The position numbers and the translations under genes were made by a program. Of a stretch of 64,000 nucleotides of DNA, positions 34,508-45,104 are shown in pieces. Each line of letters opens with the position of its first letter. Position 1 is the first letter of the stretch. The notes beneath the pieces are model-generated. The model made no database searches, had not been told where the DNA came from, and was given only the letters and a program-made list of their open reading frames with translations. The stretch covers positions 93,501 to 157,500 of the forward strand of contig JABMCL010000307.1 in NCBI GenBank assembly GCA_018857735.1, read 5' to 3'. The stretch comes from Alviniconcha marisindica. Its lineage: Eukaryota > Mollusca > Gastropoda > Provannidae.

Positions 34508-34692
34508 CTAGCAAATATGAAAAAAGCCAACCTCACTGACAGGAGACAAGGCCTGAGCGTAAGGGCACTGGGGTCTTCTCCTGATGTGCTCCAAGAGGAT
34601 ATGGCCCAAAGGGTCATTGCCCCTGACCTGCATCAGAATGTGCAGCGGGACTCTTACCCCGCAGCAAAAGCAGGCAACGATGTTCTTGTCCA
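34508..34692 (-). CDS. BIR protein exon 2
   Basis: 185 bases beginning with the two bases that complete an ATG codon at the junction, then 'DKNIVACFCCG' and 'LLEHIRRRPQCPYAQ', and ending TAG at 34508-34510. It supplies the four zinc ligands of BIR-2. A 30-base GT...AG stretch inside it coincides with the extra residues but is too short to be a normal intron. A candidate AATAAA on the minus strand lies at 34292-34297. Confidence 0.6.
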
Positions 34693-36781
34693 CTGGACAC
34701 AGACAGAAAAACAAATATATAACCAAAGCACGGCTCAACCTGAAACAGAATCAGACCCTGGGTGCCTGTGCAGTCGACAGACGAAGGAGGCTAAAACTAC
34801 AGTGATCAACTGACGTTACGTGCCCTGGAAAAGATGTTACAAAGTCCTCAACTGCCTATTGCAATTATAGCTGAGCAAAACTCCAACAGTTATTTAAAGC
34901 TGAGAGTGGTTCACATTAATGTTATCAACACACAGAGAATAACCATAATAGTATAAATTGCAATTTCTATAGTATCGTAACACTGACTGAACAACCTCAT
35001 GCCGCTTATGTTAGGCTCTGAGTTCATTATTGTAATTGTAAAGAGGCTGAGTCAAAGAGCAACTGTGTAAGACGAACAGATGAAGGGGGGGGGGGGGTTA
35101 CCCTGTTTAGCACATGGCACACATATAACAGTGGAAAGACCAACATCAGGACCTGAATCCATTTAGTTTACGACCCACTAGACTTCGAGTAAATGCATGG
35201 CACATTATATCAACTCCAGTATGCATCTTCAAAACAGGATGGTTTCCCAGTAGCATATTTATACACTTTCCATTTGTAGCACACAGGTTTTGAAACCTGA
35301 CAGAATCGGTTTCAATACAGATAAACAAAAAGTACAAAATACTCGCCAAGTGACACGGGCATCAACGTTCAGACGTATAACAAAGGGTACAACAGCAGAC
35401 ATCGGAATCGCCTACGGTAACATTTCACCAGAAAAGGGAACACATACCAGGTACACAAACACCACCTAAGTACGTCCTTAAAAATTGATGGCCCTAGCGG
35501 CAGTTGGCCTCAGAATGAATGGGTTTAAATAATGGGAAAGTGTGTTTACATGTTGAGCCAGTTTGATATTAAAGCACCACTATCTGATATTGAACAATAA
35601 CTTGTCTTGTGCTTGCACACCTGTGTTGCCAAGTGTGCCAGAAATGGAGGGTATAATACAGATATATATATATATATTCCACTGGGCAGCATCCTTTTGT
35701 TCTTTTTTGAGGATTGTACCCTTGGTCACCGAGTTTATGTAACTAGTACTTTTTAAAAACTTGCATTGCAGGCAATAATTACCATAGGAGATCCAGCTCT
35801 CTCTTGTTGTGCCCCTTGTTATATGTAGGATGTCTGTTGAACACTACTATGTCTCTTTCAATACAAGCGCTCTGTTTCTGGCAGTGCAGCAGTGTTCTCC
35901 TTGAAAGTCATTGCGATGCAAATTCCAAACCTTTTTGTGCGCTTTAATGCAGGAGCAATGAATACACCTTTAAAGCATGTACACCGGGACCCGTCTGTTA
36001 AGACCCATGCCAAATTCAAGCAAGAGAAGTTTCCACAGAGGGGTGGTCCTTGGGCAGGGTTTATTTACACGGAAATGTTGAAGGAAAGGCCTCAGAAAAG
36101 AATAATAACGGGCCATAATTATATTTTAAGCAGTCTTTGCTTTATAATTCTGGCTGTTAGCAGAAACAACACCAGGAGCACCTTCTTGTTAGCAAATTGA
36201 CGCTTTCATAAAAATATGCCAGACGAAGTGAAAGAAAGACAACAACAAAAACACAAAAAAGAAAGAAAAGAAAAAAGAAGAAAAAAAGAGAAAAGAAAGG
36301 AAAGTTGTTGTACGACAGTATGCTGTGTAAAACTCTTACTGGCATAAAATCCAGCATTTGCTAGATGCTGGGTCCAGGTACGCATGCAAAGTGCTCTTTG
36401 CTGACGGAAGGATATGCGTCGAATATTAACATCGGTGTAGTCGACAGATGGTTCTGTTCCACGCAATGGCCTGACATTAATATTCATCTCCTGAGCAGGA
36501 TCAGGTGTACTTGGTGGTATTTCTGGATGGTCATAATCAGACCGTGGGCACATTAGTGCATGCAGTGGAAATTGGCCACCACATCCAAAACAAAGGATGG
36601 TTTTGAGATCAGCATGGAAGAAGTATCCCTGCTGTGCCCACCTTCTCAAGGCCCAAACATGAGATGGTCCTCTTGCAAAGGAGGCAATTCGTTGCCTCTC
36701 CTCCCGAAACAACGGGTACCTACAGGCTACTCTCTCGACTGTTGCTGGTTGAATTATAGCCGAGACGAAGTGACGATCCAT
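34508..36781 (-). CDS. Two-exon BIR-domain (IAP-like) protein
   Basis: Exon 1 runs 36781-36340 (ATG 'MDRHFVSAII') to donor GTAAGA. Exon 2 runs 34692-34508 after acceptor 'CTGTGTCCAG' and ends TAG. The junction splits one codon and joins two halves of a BIR, giving 208 residues. BIR-1 (about residues 28-85) has 'RIASFARGP', 'WAQQGYFF' and 'CFGCGGQFPLHALM' (C64, C67, H85) but no final cysteine ligand. BIR-2 (about 121-192) has 'HLANAGFYA', 'CFCCG' (C155, C158), H183 and C190, with about eight extra residues before the histidine. BIR domains are zinc modules of inhibitor-of-apoptosis proteins. There is no RING or CARD, so it may be a short member, or a third exon follows. The start lies 68 bases downstream of a tandem array. 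Function in apoptosis is inferred only from the domain. Confidence 0.65.
34810..36200. other. Presumed intron of the BIR gene
   Basis: It contains a short poly-G run (about 35086-35098), a copy of the dispersed repeat (35615-35720) with a TATATATA tract, and otherwise unremarkable AT-rich sequence. I see no further BIR-like exon on the minus strand. Confidence 0.4.
36340..36781 (-). CDS. BIR protein exon 1
   Basis: 442 bases, 147 codons plus one base. The start is the only ATG that gives a frame directly ahead of the BIR without reading through the (CA)n tract at 36784-36805. It ends at the donor 'GTAAGAG' after '...NAGFYA'. Codons beyond the donor become a hydrophobic low-complexity tail, as expected for an intron. 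Confidence 0.65.
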
Positions 36782-36848
36782 ATTTGTGTGTGTGTGTGTG
36801 TGTGTATGTGATATTTTGTGAAAACACGTGCCCTTTGCAGTTATGAAG

Positions 36849-37175
36849 TATGATCCCACGGCCAGGCTTTACACTAGTTACACTTAATTTAATTCAGATC
36901 CTATGGCCACACGATGGGATGATTTGCTGCTAGGTATGTCTCACGGCCAGCAGTTTATTAAGATCCCACGGCCAGTTAATGGGGTGAGCACCCGTTGCAG
37001 TTAATTAAGATCCCACGACCAGTTAATGGGGTGAGTGCCCCTTGCAGTTTATTACGATCCCCCGGCCAGTTCATGCAGTGAGCACCTCTTGCAGTTAATT
37101 AAGATCCCAAGGTCAATTAACGGGGTGAATGCCATGTGCAGTTGCAGTTAATTAAGATCCCACGGCCTGGTAGTG
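36849..37175 (-). repeat. ~50-bp minisatellite upstream of BIR gene
   Basis: About six diverged copies of a unit with 'AAGATCCCACGGCCAGTTAA' followed by 'TGGGGTGAGCACC' and 'TTGCAGTTAATT'. The nearest copy is less than 70 bases from the proposed start codon of the BIR gene, so copy number could influence its promoter (inference). Confidence 0.85.
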
Positions 37176-39030
37176 TAATGGGAGGGATTCGCAGAAGTGA
37201 CAAAAATAGTAAGCCAAAACGTCAACAAATATTAAGAATGAAAATTTCTAATCAAAAACTAAACAGATGATATATATATATTTTTTTATATGTTGAAGAA
37301 TGTTGTGATTCGTAGCGCAAGCGGACAGAGTCGTAGTAGCCGAGCAGCCTGTCTGCAAAACAAGAGAAAACATACATATATAACAAGAGAAAACTACATG
37401 CTCTGATAAAGAAAAGGCTGAATTTTTCTCAGTCTATCAATTTACTATTATCTACAGGAAACTAAGAAGAGGAAATGCCCAGCAGACTTGAAATAAACAA
37501 CAGACAAATGACAACATCAACATTCATTTTCCATTCACCATCCCCCATGACCTAATCACTGATATTGTATACATTTTTAATCACAATGCTGAAAAAGTGC
37601 CCCAGAAACATCATTAACATTATAGTCCAGTAGGGACCATCTGCTACCTCATTCTCCCCCCTTTTATTTATATAAATCTACTTTGATATTATATTTGTTC
37701 AGGCAACCGATCGTTGGCAATCAGACTACGACTTTTAAATGAAATAATTAATCATGTATGCGTGTTAATTAGGTCTTCATAAACACTAGCTGAAATCAAG
37801 GCAAGCCAGCTCCTTGGCAGCAAGGCCTCCTGGTCCACCCGGTCAGCAAGGAAGAGTGTGACCCCCCCCCCCCCCTTAGTTTTACCTGTCCAGTTGTGTC
37901 ATTTGCTTACCTAATGGTGCTTTGCAACAGGGTGCCTTTTTTTTTTTTTTTTTAAGATACTGTTTAAGAAAACCTAATTAGTATGCCTGCATGAGTAATT
38001 ATTTCAGTTGAAAACTCAGTGGTACCATTGCCAAGAATCAATTCACGAGGTGCTTAGCACCAGATACAGCTCACCCCTAAAAAGATAAGCTGATTAGCTC
38101 TCCATCTCATTATGCATCGTTGTTTACCATTTAATTGTTGTTCAAATGTCGTTTTGTAACGTGATAAAGGGGATTACCTTGAAAACTCACATGTTATGAT
38201 GTTGTGTTTTGTCCTAACAGCAATCATTGTTGTTGCAGATTTTTTCATTCTTTCTAAGAAACAACAACAAACAAACATACATATAAAAAATATTTAAAAA
38301 ATAAACATATATATAATAAAATGTTTAAAAATCCTCAGTCTCCCTCACTCAGTATTGTACAAAAGTTTATATCATCAAAATTGAAAGTCTTTGGCAGTTT
38401 GTGGCTGGCCTACCAATTAATTGCCTAGGAAAACTTGTCTGGGTAAGTTCAGACCCAATATAAATGAAAATGATCCAGTCCCAAAGTTGAGAACTTGGCA
38501 GACGAAACATTTCGTAATCAACAGAAATGGCCGAGTTTCCACCAGTAAATTGTATTTTTTAATATAATATAGATATATTTAGACTCCAGAACTGTAAGCG
38601 CCCCCCCCCCCCCCCCCCCCCCCATTTTTTAATATATTTTTTTACAAGCAATTTGACAGCCTAATAAAAGGTGATAGTAGACGACCATTGCATCTGATTT
38701 AATCATTTAGTGTCGCCTTCGTTAAGGGGGAAGGAAGTGTAATGTACAGGAGTTTAGAGCTAGTAAAAGTAACTATGTAAAGCGCCTATGCTTAGTGGTT
38801 CCTTTAGTGTCTAGTCCGTAATGTCCTTATTTGGTAAAGGCTTCAAGACAAAGGTACGCGTTTCCCCGCCGGGAGGGCACTTGGCATTCCACCCCCAAGC
38901 AGACCGCTTCCTTCCTTCTCTTTACTTTTACCATAGCATTATTTAGTAAAATACAGTAGTAAAAACATGATGTCCGCAGTTCTTTTATTGATTATGTTGT
39001 ACGTGTAACTAACAATAGAAAGAACATAAC
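37176..39030. other. Intergenic DNA with simple repeats
   Basis: It holds poly-C (37861-37875), poly-T (about 37938-37955), poly-C (about 38600-38622) and one copy (38120-38220) of a dispersed repeat shared with 53755-53870 ('GTCGTTTTGTAACGTGATAA' versus 'GTCGTTTTGTGGCTTGATAA', then 'AGGGGATT'). No gene recognised. Confidence 0.45.
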
Positions 39031-39034
39031 ATCC

Positions 39035-39215
39035 CCTCCCCTCTATCTAGCTGTTTCCCCTCTGTCTAGCTGTCTCCCCTCCCCTCTGTCTAGCTGTCTC
39101 CCCTCTCCCCTCTATCTAGTTGTCTCCCCTCCCCTCTATCTAGCTGTTTCCCCTCCCCTCTGTCTAGCTGTCTCCCCTCTATTTAGTTGTCTCCCCTCTA
39201 TCTAGCTGTCTCTAG
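39035..39215. repeat. Pyrimidine-rich minisatellite
   Basis: About nine copies of a 15-25 base unit built from 'CCCCTCTATCTAGCTGTCTC'. Variants lose or gain the extra 'CCCCT'. Confidence 0.85.
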
Positions 39216-39782
39216 CCCGATTGCAGGCAGTCATTTTGACAGTGACGCCGGCACTAAATTTAGCCAAGAGTGGCCCATGTCCTATTGTCTTATTCTTTTT
39301 ATTGACATATTATGCCCAGTTGATTGTCACAATCATGTGTGATCTACAATTACATACACACAATAATTTATGTAATGTTTGAACATGCAGTCAATGACAA
39401 AGGTAACCAAGTACAAGTAGTCGACAATAACCGACCGAGTACCAATATCTATTGTTCAATGAATCATTCATCCACAACCACAAACAAAAACAACAACAAC
39501 GTGACTATCTCACTGTACTGTAATCAAAAATATTCAAAAGTATAAAAGTGTCCCTCAAAAGTGCATGAAACAATTTCTAACAATGAAACATTGCTTACAA
39601 AACAACAACAAAAACTGAAGTAAAAGCGCAGAACACAACCCATAAAATTACAAGTCCAACTGACAAAATATGAAGTGATAAGATCGAAAATAGACATGGA
39701 TGTAGGAGAAGCCTACACAGTTATATTCTTACCTACTCCAGGCTCTAAAGTGAGAATCTTGGATAGTTCTGGATTACCATCA

Positions 39783-39787
39783 GAGAG

Positions 39788-39836
<49 letters not shown>
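39783..39836. repeat. (GA)n microsatellite
   Basis: A GA run of about 54 bases. A shorter GA/poly-G run is at 40457-40492. Confidence 0.9.
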
Positions 39837-39837
<1 letters not shown>

Positions 39838-40456
39838 TTAAATACTTTAATTGTTAAAATGTTGCTATTGGCTGGCTTACATGCAGATCCGAAGCTGGAT
39901 ATTTTTGCAGCATGCCAATATCTTCTGTCATTTTTGTGTGTGCGTTTTGAAAAAAGACTTGGCATTGAATTTTCCATACCCCCTCCCCCCACCGCCCATT
40001 TTGACGAAGTTGTAGAATAAAGGGAGTAAAAGAGTAATGATTTTTGCTTAAAGCAATAAAGCCTTTCAAATCATCTTTCTCTATCTACATCAGATCTTGG
40101 CTCGAAATGGAGTAATTCTGCTGACTGTTAGAGCACAAACACTATGCTATCACAGTTCCAAAGGAAGTACGTTCAGGGGACGCAACTCTCATTTGGCAGC
40201 TTCAACTCTTATTTCCCTTGAACAATCTATGTCTGTGGGCAATCCCGATTCCTGACGTATTAACAAGATGGCTACCATCTGCGGCCTCAGCATTGGACTC
40301 GCGTAAAACAAAGATTGTATAATACATTGTATTTATAATCTTTGCATAAAAACAATACGCTCAATACATTTTTTCAAGATACAACAAAGTGCAGATTTAG
40401 GGCAAGGCTGCCCTTTACTGAGCAAGCAACAGTCAAATAACCAGTTACTTTAACTT

Positions 40457-40489
<33 letters not shown>

Positions 40490-40552
40490 GAGGAGAAAAA
40501 GTACTAGAAAAATAACAAGACAAAAAGGACAACAGGATTTAGCAAAAGAAAG

Positions 40553-40775
40553 TAAGTAAACATGGGTGCTTAACGTCCACAGAAAACATACGGCTTACTA
40601 AAGGACGGAGAGAAGAGGGGGAAGAGGATATGGAGGTGGGGGAAGGGGTAGATTAAATACCTATCGCTACACTGTTACCACTATAATGATTCCTGCATTA
40701 AGATGGGCAGCGACGAGCGCCATTTTAATGTTTCGTTAATTGTGAGGGAGGAAAGTCACAACTAGGTCAGTGTCC
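40553..40775 (-). repeat. tRNA-headed SINE, inverted copy lacking its head
   Basis: Reverse complement of the body and tail of the SINE at 16793-17105: TTAC repeats, 'GTGCTTAACGTCCACAGAAA' as the inverted tail and 'AGCCATTTTAATGTTTC'-type body (here 'GCGCCATTTTAATGTTTCGT'). The tRNA-like head is missing, as expected for a 5'-truncated insertion on the minus strand. Confidence 0.75.
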
Positions 40776-40799
40776 ACAAACAGTCATTGACCTGAAACA

Positions 40800-41975
40800 G
40801 AGAGAGAACGACAAGACTGAAGCTAAACCCCTGTGCGTGCGAGAGATGAGCGTCCTGTTGTTGTTTTGGCGTAATTATTCCCTTGTGCGTTTGCGGCCCG
40901 GATCAGCCATGATTTTTTTTTGGATTTAGGGTTCCCTCCAAGCGTAGATGGCCCGGTCACTCATAAAATTAATTATATATCGGAATATATTGAAGTGGAT
41001 CACAATATACCAAGGCAGATGGCAAACGTTAACATCTGAAAAGTAAATTATAGGTCTTCATATTTGATCACGTATGATCATGAATGAACCAACAATACAC
41101 ACTGACCGGTAAAGCCGAAACACATGCATGAGACCAAAGTTAAGCGAACAACTCTAAAGTGTGGTTCCTTCTTTGGCTTAGTTAACTTTTGTCCAGCTCT
41201 GGAACCGTGGTCGCTGGGTTTGTATATATACAACCGGCCATGTGGTTCGTGTCGCGGCCCCCCCGGCCCTCGGCCATCCGGCCCACGGGGCCGCTGCTTG
41301 TTTTTGCTTGTTTCTGCTCTGGGTAATCTTTATTACTAACAAATGTCAATCATCTTAGGGGTGGGCTAGTTTAGGCTTTAAGAGAGGAAAAGAAGAGGAG
41401 ATATGATGAACTGCCGGGTAAAAAGAGCAAGAGAGGAGATCTACATGAATGGGGAATGAAAATAATGACAACCCTCTCCGACTCGGTGACACACTGAGGA
41501 ACGAAAATAATGACAACCCTTTCCGATTGACACTCTGAGCTGGACGCTGTGATAATATTGTCAAAAACAACGAACAGCACCTTTTACTCGGGATACCGTT
41601 GAAACGTGCATAATGTAAATTCCATTCAAAATCAGAACGTCTCGAATTTAAAGCTCAGACCTACCTTTAGTTTCCTCAGTTCGTGACATGCATAAGTTCG
41701 GCTATGGCCGTCGTCTCAGTATTCAGCGTCGCACTACTGTATTACTACTTCACTTCACGCCGCAGTTTTAATATATAGCGGTTAACTATTATATGCTTAC
41801 CCCTTCATATTTCCGCTACTGAATAGAGGCAAATTCGGCTGACCACCACTGTAGAACTGGTGAGTGATTAAATGCCTTTTTAATGTTTAATTGAGCTTTA
41901 CGTTAGTACTATTTTGTTTAATGCAATCAGACGGACTAACAACACCCCTGACTCGTGACGAACACGGAGTCATCG
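40800..41975. other. Intergenic DNA, no gene recognised
   Basis: Short frames without support. A near-duplicate of about 40 bases with 'GAAAATAATGACAACCCT' occurs at 41456-41475 and 41502-41521. Confidence 0.4.
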
Positions 41976-41980
41976 GATGT

Positions 41981-42072
41981 AAGGCGGCTTACTGGCGTCA
42001 AAAGCACACAATTACAATTGTGTCTCGCATATACTTGTAATTATGCACTTTTGACGCACCGGCTAAGCCGTC
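41981..42072. repeat. Short palindromic element (MITE-like), copy 1
   Basis: The arms 41981-42017 and 42035-42070 are near-complementary: 'GGCTTACTGGCGTCAAAAGC' at the left and 'GCACTTTTGACGCACCGGCT' at the right, plus AT-rich inner arms 'ACAATTACAA'/'TTGTAATTAT'. The loop is about 17 bases. A second copy is at 43313-43392. Confidence 0.7.
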
Positions 42073-42419
42073 GGAAGCACCACTGACGAAAGACGCATAA
42101 TTACTGATCATTATTATTATTGATCGTCACTGAGTTTTTATGTAGCGTTATTCTCTGCCCCTTGCTGGGCAGACTCAGTCGCTGCGCTCATGTCGCATGT
42201 GATTCCGAATGACTCGAATGACTATCCTTTTTTATGGATAGAATGACTTTTTTAATATCCACCGAAGTGGTGTCTTTACAACGCTATTTGGTCACATGGC
42301 TCGTGCCACGTCAGTGGAACTGCTCTTGTCTCGGCGCACGTTGTGTATTAGCTGACACGGGCCACACTGACAATCATGAACCAGTTTAGTGTCACATCAT
42401 TCCGGGGAAGCCACATAGT

Positions 42420-42776
42420 ACCGGCGGAGGGGGATGTGTGTTTAGCTGTAACCTACCACCTGTACTTTTGGCAGAATGACCGCCGGGATCTGTTACATGC
42501 TACTGCGGTAACACGGGGGTGGAAATGGTATATATTATGTACATGGATGTGAACAAGCGCGTTGAGCTCGCTCAGCGGGGAATAGCGCTATAGAAAATTT
42601 ATGTATTATTATTATTAAATCATACAGAAGTAAGAGTCAGCACAGCCGAGAGTTGACCATGTTGAACGCTTGGAAATGTGTTCTCCCACCGCTCCTGCCT
42701 TGGGGACTCGAACCCGTGATCTTTCGACCACGAGTCCGGCGCTCTAACCACTGAGCTATCACCGCCCCTACAATTG
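42420..42776 (-). repeat. Composite tRNA-derived SINE (minus strand)
   Basis: On the minus strand the first 80 bases are tRNA-like: A-box region 'GATAGCTCAGTGGTTAGAGC' and B-box 'GGGTTCGAGTCCCC'. Further along are 'GGCTGTGCTGACTCTTAC', then an AAT repeat with an inverted tail 'TATAGCGCTATTCCCCGCTG', and then a core ('CAGATCCCGGCGG', 'GGTTACAGCTAAACACACAT') also found in the same head-to-core order at 60752-60960. The extra segment may be a second SINE inserted into the first. Confidence 0.65.
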
Positions 42777-43312
42777 CAACTGTGTTGGCATAATGACTAA
42801 TTATCTCAAAATAATGATAGTTATTTGCTTTTATTAGCAGCTGTTGCTGCCGACTTTTGCAGACGGATTCTGCCAAGTGCAACTCGGCGGAAAAGCCGCC
42901 CGCAGGATCCGTCTCTGATCATTGCCCTCGAGTTCCAGCCTTTCAAAAATTATGCTTTATGAATAGCCAAGGCCACTGCTGAGACGGAAGTGTTGTCAGG
43001 CCCGCACTGTTATGCGCACCACTGTGGTCTACGCTGTCCAGTCTATAATCACCGCCAGACACCCTCTTTCCCAATCTGCAGTAGCCCTAATGTGGTACTA
43101 GCTCAGCACACTGCCTTGTCATGGCTGGCAAGATACTAGAACTGGTGATTTTCATGTTTGACGCTAGGAAGCCGTTGGAGCCACTGAAGCGTCCAAAGAC
43201 AGATTTACTAATTATGTAATGATAATTCCTAATTATGTAATGAAAATGACTCATTATGTAGAGACAGGTACTAATTCCGTTGAGTTAATTACAATTATGT
43301 GCTTTTTACGCT

Positions 43313-43392
43313 GTGACTCTAAAGCACACAATTGCAATTATCTCAGTATGTGCAGATAATTGTAATTATGCTTTTGACACTAGTAAGTCGCC
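43313..43392. repeat. Short palindromic element (MITE-like), copy 2
   Basis: The arms 43313-43343 and 43354-43392 pair with mismatches. The right arm 'GCTTTTGACACTAGTAAGTC' is the inverted equivalent of the left arm of copy 1 (41981). Between the copies, AT-rich motifs such as 'CTAATTATGTAATGA' recur around 43205-43260. Confidence 0.6.
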
Positions 43393-43732
43393 ATATGAAT
43401 GGGCCCAGCTGGCACCTGTGAATGCTGTATTTTCGCACGAACCTTTACCCGCAGCTACTACCGAACCGCAGCGCGCTTGGCTAAAGAGAGATCATGCGTA
43501 ATAAGCGATATTCTCAATGACTACTTTAGATGTCCCAAAAGCAGTCCACGAAAAGTGTCCAGGGTCAGTCCATGTTCATTTAACACTGCTTTTAATCGTT
43601 ATCCTTGTACGTTTCAGTTATTTTTATGCGAGCTTTTGTGTATTCTTGCATGTCCGTCTCCACGCTCTCTCCTTGCGGCGTGTCGCGCGGCGCGCGCGTC
43701 ACGTCCAGGTGTTACATGTGTTAGTACTACAT

Positions 43733-43734
<2 letters not shown>

Positions 43735-43794
<60 letters not shown>

Positions 43795-43897
43795 GTGTGT
43801 GTGTTCAGTATATCTGAGTGTGAATAAGCAACAAAAGCACACTGTGGCACACGCACGCTATGTCTCTCTCGCATGGCACACCAGCAAGGGGGGGGGG

Positions 43898-43971
<74 letters not shown>

Positions 43972-43972
43972 A
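43735..43972. repeat. (GT)n and (GA)n microsatellites
   Basis: A GT run with one CGTG interruption (43735-43804) and, after 80 bases, poly-G and a GA run (43888-43970). The 119-156 codon frames across them are artefacts. Confidence 0.95.
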
Positions 43973-43974
43973 AA

Positions 43975-45100
43975 TCACTTGACTTGATCGCACATCATCG
44001 ACGACTGAATTTATTTTTCTCATAAGTACACGAGTTCAGAATCTTTTCAGTCTACGATTCCGATCTGTACAGAGTGTGATAAAACTGGTCCCTAAAACAG
44101 CTAAGTATTGCACGGCGTGCCCGACTCTGTAATGTGTTCATGTCACGTGATGATCGTGTGTATGGCATGTTGGACGCTAGAGCTATGATCAACTGTCGAC
44201 CACGGTCATACTATTTACGGTCAGTTGCTGTGGGGAAACTAGACAATGTGATGTCACCTTCGAGCAACTGAACGTGCAATGTAGGTTTGAAAGCTGCTCT
44301 GTTTACCGTGCATCTGATTAGCTGTCGATAGCCAATGAAAATCGCGTACCGTACAATAATATGCATTCTTGGTAAACAGAACCGACTACCAGTAGGTTCT
44401 AGATTTGATCTGCTTAACAAAGACTGCACTCTAAATACAACAAGGAACTATGATATTGAGTATTTTCGGGTCATCTGTATCTCACAAATGGTAGTATCAC
44501 AGCTTTCCGGCGTTCTTTCGCCCTAGCTCCGACAGAGTAGGCTAATAATAATGCTACCAACGTTGCCGTTTCTTTCGTCGGGGCCATCCAGCAGTGACAG
44601 TTACCCTCAATGACTGGCCCTCCCTTCCGTCTGGACGAACGTGTGGCCTTGCATGCTACATGCCCTCTGTTTGGTGACTCGCTAGGTCATGCAGTCATGG
44701 GACCGTGTGAATGAAATTAATCATAGCTTTAGAGAGCTGAGCAGTAAATGGATCGTACATAAATTATGCGCTGTGACGTTTTGAGGTGGCGGTGATGAAG
44801 GTACTGGTGTCTGTCGGTCATTATCTTCTCCACCCGGATATATGTCTATTTTCTGTATTTTGAAAACAAAACAAAACAAAACAAAAAGACCGACTGGAGT
44901 TTGTATCTAATCCAGACTTGCTAGAAACACTGTCATTAAAAAAATATTTAAAAAAGTACATAAATGACAACACCAGGAACCATAATTGATTTCATCTAAA
45001 TCAAAGACTGTTGGCATGGCTACAATGTACATGCACAGCCAAACAAACAGACCCACAGTCGGTCGTAGTAGAATACTGTGTTGGATGGCACTTGTTGCAC
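43975..45100. other. Intergenic DNA, no gene recognised
   Basis: Short frames only. An ACAAA run lies at 44866-44885. No exon-like segment found. Confidence 0.4.
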
Positions 45101-45104
45101 TGCG

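Noticed and set aside
34575..34665. A 30-base mini-intron inside BIR exon 2 that would bring the zinc-ligand spacing near normal
   Set aside because: Thirty bases is below any normal spliceosomal intron, and the sequence matches the 'PLHxLM' segment of BIR-1, so it is more likely coding.
36206..36340. C-terminal hydrophobic tail of the BIR frame as a membrane segment
   Set aside because: It lies beyond a consensus donor and is a translation of a purine/pyrimidine-rich run (GAAAG repeats), so it is read-through into the intron.
42690..42776. tRNA gene on the minus strand
   Set aside because: A- and B-box are present, but the element continues into a SINE core found elsewhere and the anticodon arm and acceptor are imperfect, so it is a SINE head.
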